From Scedosporium boydii (taxonomy: Eukaryota > Ascomycota > Sordariomycetes > Microascales > Microascaceae): DNA of 64,000 nt. This document shows positions 58,943-64,000 of the stretch, in pieces (position 1 is the stretch's first letter; the number at the start of each line of letters is the position of its first letter). The translations under genes and the position numbers were made by a program. The DNA lies in contig NJFT01000021.1 of the NCBI GenBank assembly GCA_002221725.1, positions 186,001 through 250,000 of the forward strand, read 5' to 3'. The notes beneath the pieces were generated by a model. It saw only the letters and a list, made by a program, of their open reading frames with translations. It did no database searches and was not told where the DNA came from.

Positions 58943-60838
58943 TGATAATGCTTGACCCATGATGCCCAGGCCTGTCCAGTATTTTGAGATGCTGAAGGTT
59001 CTGGACCATGCCAATGATGGATGTTACCGTAGCGTTTTCGATATGCTTGTCTTGTTGCTCTCCAGGGGTGGTGAAGAAAACGAGCGAGGGTTGAAAAAAA
59101 AGAAATGTCCTTGAATCCGGATGCAACGAGAGTGAGATGGATAAGTTTGAAGGTGAGTCCATCTGTCCCAAGAAGTGGCGAGGACTCACCTCTCTTGAAG
59201 AACAGTATGCAAGGCACAGCTTTCGTCATTTCTTCATGCTTCCCACCTCCTACCCCCGGAGGTCCGTCACTAGCATAATGCTGGACGCCTTATCCCCAGC
59301 CTCGTCTCGACCCCTCATGGCGCGGGATGAAGATATGGCGATGGAGGGGAAAAAGAGATAGGCCCGAAATCCGGGTCTGGCTTTAGCGTCGAGGTGGTTG
59401 CCTCGGGGTCCAACAATGTCTCACCTTGGCCACGAGGCTGGGTTCGATGACGATCTTCACTAGAGCAACCACCCAGCCCTTTTTGTTTGAAGAATTTCTT
59501 TGCAAACTCGTCTGTGCACATCGTCCTAAAGGAAATCTTCTTGAATATTTTTTCGATTTGCTCTATAATGTGCTGCCGGGATAAACGAGAGGTCTCCTCT
59601 TCGGAAAGAAGAGATTTGTTGGCAACTTTAGCTGCTTACTTCGTCACTGAGACACAACGGACACATGTCAATGGGAATGGACATGCGCTCGTGAGCTAGC
59701 GACTACGGATCTTTTGTTTTCAAAGCGGGATCCATGAGACTGGATGCCCCGTAGACCTCGTAAGCCTCCGTTCTGGCAGTGCCATAGGATTGAACCAGCA
59801 TCAGTGAACATCACATCGTTACTACTTCGTAGCTGTGGAGAGAAAGTCGATCTAGCAAGGGTCCTCCCGGAGGATGTTACTTAAAATGCGGAAATATAGC
59901 AACCGGCAGGCATCTCAGCTGCCAAGGGCAAGCCGCAGACATAAACTCCGACGTAACACTACAATGGATTGGTGGGTTGAGCCTTGCTCGCTGAAGATCG
60001 AGAAGAAGCCTAGACTTGAGAGAATCGGCTCGATTCAATACCGATCCGGACATTCCCCAAAAAGTACGAAAACGCGATGGCCGGGCACCGAGAACGCAAA
60101 GAGCGCCGATTATACATCGGATGCTCAAATCTTCAAGAGCATATTGTGAGACATGAGACAACAATCTTCATCGCCTGCCGCCGACCCAAAGTTCTGGTCA
60201 GCCTCAGCCCCCTTGGCTGGATACTATTTGCTAGGGAAGTACTGTGCCTAGGAATTTCTCCGTTCTATTCTCCTAGACGGCCCGGATAGCGTGAGTGTTG
60301 ACTGTGATCCAGCCACATCGAAGGGTTAGCGGACCCTGAGACATCTGGCCTGCTCTGGCAACAAGGCGGCTTCGCCACACCTACCCTGAGGAGAAGTCGG
60401 CCCTATGATGGGAAGTTTCACCAATAATTCAAGACTCTAGGGCCGACCCGTCGAAAGAATCCCAGCCTCGGTGTTGGAATCTGGGCGGCCTCGCCATTAG
60501 ACCTGCTGTGAACGATACCAGCCTCACAGGGCAGCCGATAAGATGAGACATCGGAGAAGGCCCCGCCCAAACAATGAAGGAGAGTGGCTGGAAGCCTCTG
60601 GCCGCGCAGTGGAGAAGCGGAAATCGGTGTGTCCCTGAAGAGAAAGAGGCCGGGAGGGTTCACCGAAGGGATCTCAAGCCTGCGATCTACGATATAAACC
60701 ATGCATATGCTTCCTGCAACTTCCTTATTCCCTCCCCATTCTCAATTTCATCACATCACACACAAGTCAATCACATTCAAAGTCTTTCGTTCTATTTCTC
60801 GTGTGTTTATTACCCTTCCTAATAATCGCTTCCTTCCG
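58943..60838. other. divergent intergenic region
   Basis: About 1.9 kb between a minus-strand and a plus-strand gene, so it holds two promoters. An exact TACTTCGTA lies at 59823-59831. The right end contains a TATA box (60693) and a C/T-rich leader. Open frames here are below about 111 codons and have no motif. Confidence 0.45.
60693..60698 (+). promoter_or_regulatory. candidate TATA box of the GPI-protein gene
   Basis: TATAAA lies 141-146 bases before the ATG at 60839, followed by a CA- and T-rich leader typical of strongly expressed fungal genes. Confidence 0.45.
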
Positions 60839-62465
60839 ATGAAGACTCTACACTTTGCGTTGGTGCTCTCGCACCTACTGGTTCTCACCACTGCCCTCCA
60901 ACATATCCCCGTCTACAAGTGGACGAGTCCTGCTCGCTCAACGCCAAAACTCCTTCAAAAGAGGGACGAAGGGTATCAGCCCGAGTTTGGAGTTTGTGAA
61001 GGTGATGAGGTGACGTGCTCCGCCTGTGGTTCCGGATACGAAGAATGTCAAGGTAGTCGGGACGATGCGCTCTTCTGTTTCGATCCTACCAAAGGTCAAC
61101 GGTGTTGCATGGATAATACAGGAAGTAAGTTTTGATCATTTATATACTTGGTAGCTCCTCCGGATCTTTTATTCGTGACGCTAACCGATGTTTTGCAGCC
61201 GCTTGTGATGCCGGGTTTTACTGCGCGGGAGCCAGCGACGGAAATACCTTTTGTTGTCCGGATGTAAGTGATGGCCTCATCGAACTTGACGGTGAAGGAA
61301 ACAGTCCTAATAGAACTCTTAGAATTTGAGTATCAGCGAATGTGCAAATGCATTCCAAATGCAGCTTTCATCCCTTTCCATTCCTGAAACCACAACCATC
61401 CGACGTCAATCGACAGTGACGGAGACGAAGGCCACTCCTCGTCCCACGACTCCTCTCCAAAATACATTGAGATCCTCACCTTCCCCTGCTGACCCTCCCT
61501 CTACTACCTCTACCTCCCCTTCGCCCTCGATCTCAACCTCGAGCTCAACCTCCAGCTCGACTTCGACCTCGACTTCGGCTTCAATCCAAACTTCTACTCC
61601 GACGCCGGCCTCCGATCCCACATCTGCCCCCGAGGTTCCATCTTCCGTACCGCCTATTCCTACATTATTCCTTAATAGCACCAGCGACGCTACGCCCTCA
61701 GTCACCAACGTCCCGGAAGCTCTCCCCTCAAATGGCAGTGAGAGCGAGGTAGACCCAGCATCTGGTGATGATCAAGACAGTGAAGGCGCCGCAATCGGCG
61801 ACGTATGGCCAAACCCTGCTCATTTCCCCCAAGGCGGCTCAGTCTGTCGTGTGACCTGCAGCAATTCCGGAGACAAAGTGGCCATACCTCGGGAGGTCGA
61901 AGTAACTCTCTCCGAGGTTATCACCAAGGCTTTCACGGTTACCGTTCCGGGTCGTACAGGTTGCGACTATGCCACAACCATCACTTCTACGCTTACTTTC
62001 TGCACGGTTGAAACGGTTACCTTGGATTGTGAACCCACTCCCGAGATCCCACTGGAGAACCCAGTAGCCACCAACTCTCCCTGGGAGGATGGCCCTGACT
62101 CGACTCCTACCTTCATTATCGGGCCTCCTCTCGTAGCAAGCGAGCTAGCCACATCCCCCGAGGCCCAGTCCCACACAACTGAGATCCCTTCAATCCCCGA
62201 GGTTCCTTCCGCCCCCGAGGAAGTGACTGCTGATATTCCAAAGAAGACGCTGGCTGTTGACGTGCCTAGCACCGTTCACGTACCCACCACACCGTCTACG
62301 GTCCTGAGATCACGTACTACCACACCGGCCAGTTCATCGGCAACGCTGACGACTGAGGTCCCGACCTCGACGTTGGTTGCTGGTGGTGCTAGTGGTGGAT
62401 CTGTGTCGAAGGTCATCGCAGGATTCGCGATCCTCTTGGCTCTGGCTGGGAACTCCATGCTGTAA
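60839..62465 (+). CDS. GPI-anchored cysteine-rich cell-surface protein
   Basis: Secreted, wall- or membrane-anchored protein of 483 residues from three exons (60839-61124, 61199-61263, 61365-62465). A signal peptide (MKTLHFALVLSHLLVLTTAL) is followed by a possible Kex2-type site (LLQKRDE). Residues of exons 1 and 2 form a compact cysteine domain: VCEGDEVTCSACGSGYEEC, then CFDPTKGQRCC, then ACDAGFYC and FCCPD, a pattern common in secreted proteins of filamentous fungi. A long Ser/Thr/Pro-rich stalk, probably O-glycosylated, follows; it is interrupted near the middle by a small four-Cys segment (GGSVCRVTCSNSG, GCDYATTITSTLTFC). The end has a small-residue GPI attachment region (GGASGGS) and a hydrophobic tail (VIAGFAILLALAGNSML). 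Function is unknown; adhesion or wall structure is plausible. Exon 3's acceptor was chosen because it keeps frame. Confidence 0.82.
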
Positions 62466-62919
62466 AAAGAGTATGGTAATGGCCATCTGGCTCACTGCGC
62501 CTTTCCCATCCTCTCTCTGCCTCTCATCAAGGTTTTGTTTGCATGTGAAATACCCCAACCTGGGACTGACTGATGCCATGAATGATGTTTAATGCGGTCC
62601 AAATGTTGGGGGATACGATTAATTGGAGTTTTGATATATTGTTTATTCTCGTTTTCTTTTCAATTTAGTATTGGGATTCGATGGAACTGTTGTCATCTAT
62701 TATAGACGCTGTTGTAATATTAAACAAAATAGAAAAGAAGTCCTTTCCGATCTCTTCCTCCCACACTTGAAGTTTCCGAGTCTGTCATGGCACTGTGCAA
62801 ACAATGCATTTCTGTACACTGTCCCCACCATGACGAACACGACCCCTCCATAACGAAGAAATCCAGCTTCCACCGAACCAAGAAGTAAAATAGGAAGAAA
62901 AGAAACCGAGCTCTTTATA
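62466..62919. other. short intergenic region before ELP6
   Basis: About 450 bases separate the GPI-protein stop codon from the ELP6 start in the same orientation. The first part is T-rich (3' UTR); no separate gene is visible. Confidence 0.55.
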
Positions 62920-63989
62920 ATGTCCACACGAATCCCCCACCTCCTCGAGCCATACCTCCCTCTACCCGCCTCCTCTCTAACTCTCCTCACATCCGTCCTC
63001 GGCGCTACGACGAATTGGCTCCTCCTCCGGTACCTTGCGCAGCACCTCACTCGTCCGACGAGGAGCTCCGACGACGAAGACCACGATGAAGATGAGGTCG
63101 GTGGGAAGAGAAGAGGAGGGGACAAGGCGATTGTTTTTGTTAGTTTTATGAGAGATTATGCGTTTTGGAAAGAGGGAGCGGCGAGGTTGGTACGTTTCCC
63201 GTTCAAAAGAGTCGTCATATATTCTAGATATATACGCTGTCGAGACTGGTGAAGTTGGAATATATACTAAAGAAGGAGAGAGTACAGGGCGTAGACTTAG
63301 ATTCTGCGATAAACCAAGGAACCCTAATCTTCATAGATGGCCTCACAGGTCTCTTCGTGCCGCCTCCCAGTAAGGCTCCGCCTCCCAGTAAGGTTCCGCC
63401 TCAACCCTGCGGCCGAAGAACCCTACGGTCTGCGAAACTCGCCGACCTACGCACCGAACTCAATCGCGCGATTGTCGACATCACATCTACGCCGGCCGCG
63501 ACGACGAGACGGAAAACCATCTTGATGATAGACCAGCCGGATTGCTATCTGGCGCTGACAAGCTCTCAGAATACCAGCGTTCAGATAGCAGACCTAATCC
63601 TTTCTCTACGCGAGGTATGAATCGTACCCTGATCTACGAAGAAGCCTCTCTGCTAACTCGAGCTTTGTCCACCCCACCAAAACTAGAAAGTTCACGCTTC
63701 TGTCCTCACACTGGCGGCCGACGAACCGCTGATACATTCCCAGACTACGACCCTCGAACGCTCGCATGCTTCCCTTGCCCTCGCTACTGCGCATGAAGCT
63801 CGTGTCGTGCTCTCCGTGCGGCGGTTAGATACTGGCACTGCGACTGATGTGAGCGGTGTACTGAGAATTACGAGGGGTGGTGCGTATGAAGACGGTGAAG
63901 CGGAAGAGGGAGAGGAGGTGGAGGCGCATGAGTACCTGTACTTAGTCGCGCAGGATGGAGGTGTTAAGATATTCGAGAGGGGTCAGTGA
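62920..63989 (+). CDS. ELP6: Elongator complex subunit Elp6
   Basis: RecA-like ATPase-fold subunit of the Elp456 ring of Elongator, which modifies wobble uridines of tRNAs. Three exons (62920-63189, 63288-63614, 63687-63989) give 299 residues, near the family's usual 270-300. The N-terminus (LLEPYLPLPASSLTLLTSVLG, then TTNWLLLRYLA) and VFVSFMRDYAFWKEGAARL are the fungal Elp6 pattern; after intron 1 come GVDLDSAINQGTLIFIDGLTGLF and, later, ILMIDQPDCYLAL, the Walker-B-like strand. As in other Elp6 proteins there is no Walker A loop. An 18-base tandem duplication encodes PPSKAP/PPSKVP after FIDGLTGLF, in a loop. Elp4 and Elp5 are not in this window. The third acceptor (CTAG|AAAG) keeps frame but shifts by a residue are possible. 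Confidence 0.83.
63363..63398 (+). repeat. 18-base tandem duplication inside ELP6
   Basis: Two copies of an 18-base unit (63363-63380 and 63381-63398) differ at one base and encode the repeated PPSKAP and PPSKVP. Confidence 0.8.
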
Positions 63990-64000
63990 GAGTCTGGAAC

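Noticed and set aside
55592..63989. Possible gene cluster at the right end
   Set aside because: The mutarotase, membrane protein, GPI protein and Elp6 share no pathway, and there is no biosynthetic core enzyme.

Overview
The window is nuclear DNA of a filamentous ascomycete (Pezizomycotina, most likely a Sordariomycete). Short introns with GT..AG borders interrupt the genes, leaders are pyrimidine-rich, and recognisable products are fungal: an importin-7/8 type karyopherin, a Hal4/Sat4-type kinase, IMP-specific 5'-nucleotidase, Nvj2, Atg3 and Elp6. All exon joins below were worked out by hand from splice sites, reading frame and family resemblance.

Layout. 1.4-5.6 kb holds the importin (9 exons, +). 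7.2-8.1 kb holds a secreted protein with a duplicated 10-cysteine module (+), and 9.0-9.6 kb a small orphan ORF (+). A gene-poor stretch follows to about 21.5 kb. The long leader and the coding sequence of a Sat4/Hal4 kinase (+) reach 26.2 kb, converging on ISN1 (-, 29.3-27.4 kb). An F-box protein (-) lies at 31.8-30.4 kb. Another gene-poor stretch to 40 kb contains only one plausible small gene, a 69-residue Cys-rich zinc-binding-like ORF at 36.1 kb. At 40-47 kb are an orphan protein (+), the ER contact-site lipid-transfer protein Nvj2 (+) and, converging on it, Atg3 (-). About 8.7 kb without a supportable gene comes next. The right end carries an L-rhamnose-mutarotase-like gene (-), a seven-helix fungal membrane protein of unknown function (-), a GPI-anchored Cys-rich wall protein (+) and Elp6 (+).

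The genes form no pathway cluster: they are housekeeping loci (nuclear import, ion homeostasis signalling, purine salvage, membrane contact sites, autophagy, tRNA wobble modification) separated by long intergenic blocks. I see no rRNA, no convincing tRNA, no CRISPR, no transposase or reverse transcriptase.

The most notable unexplained signal is a dispersed 9-mer, TACTTCGTA (reverse TACGAAGTA). By hand I count 16 exact copies, against about 0.5 expected by chance, none inside a confidently called gene, plus near-variants that keep the TAC...GTA arms.
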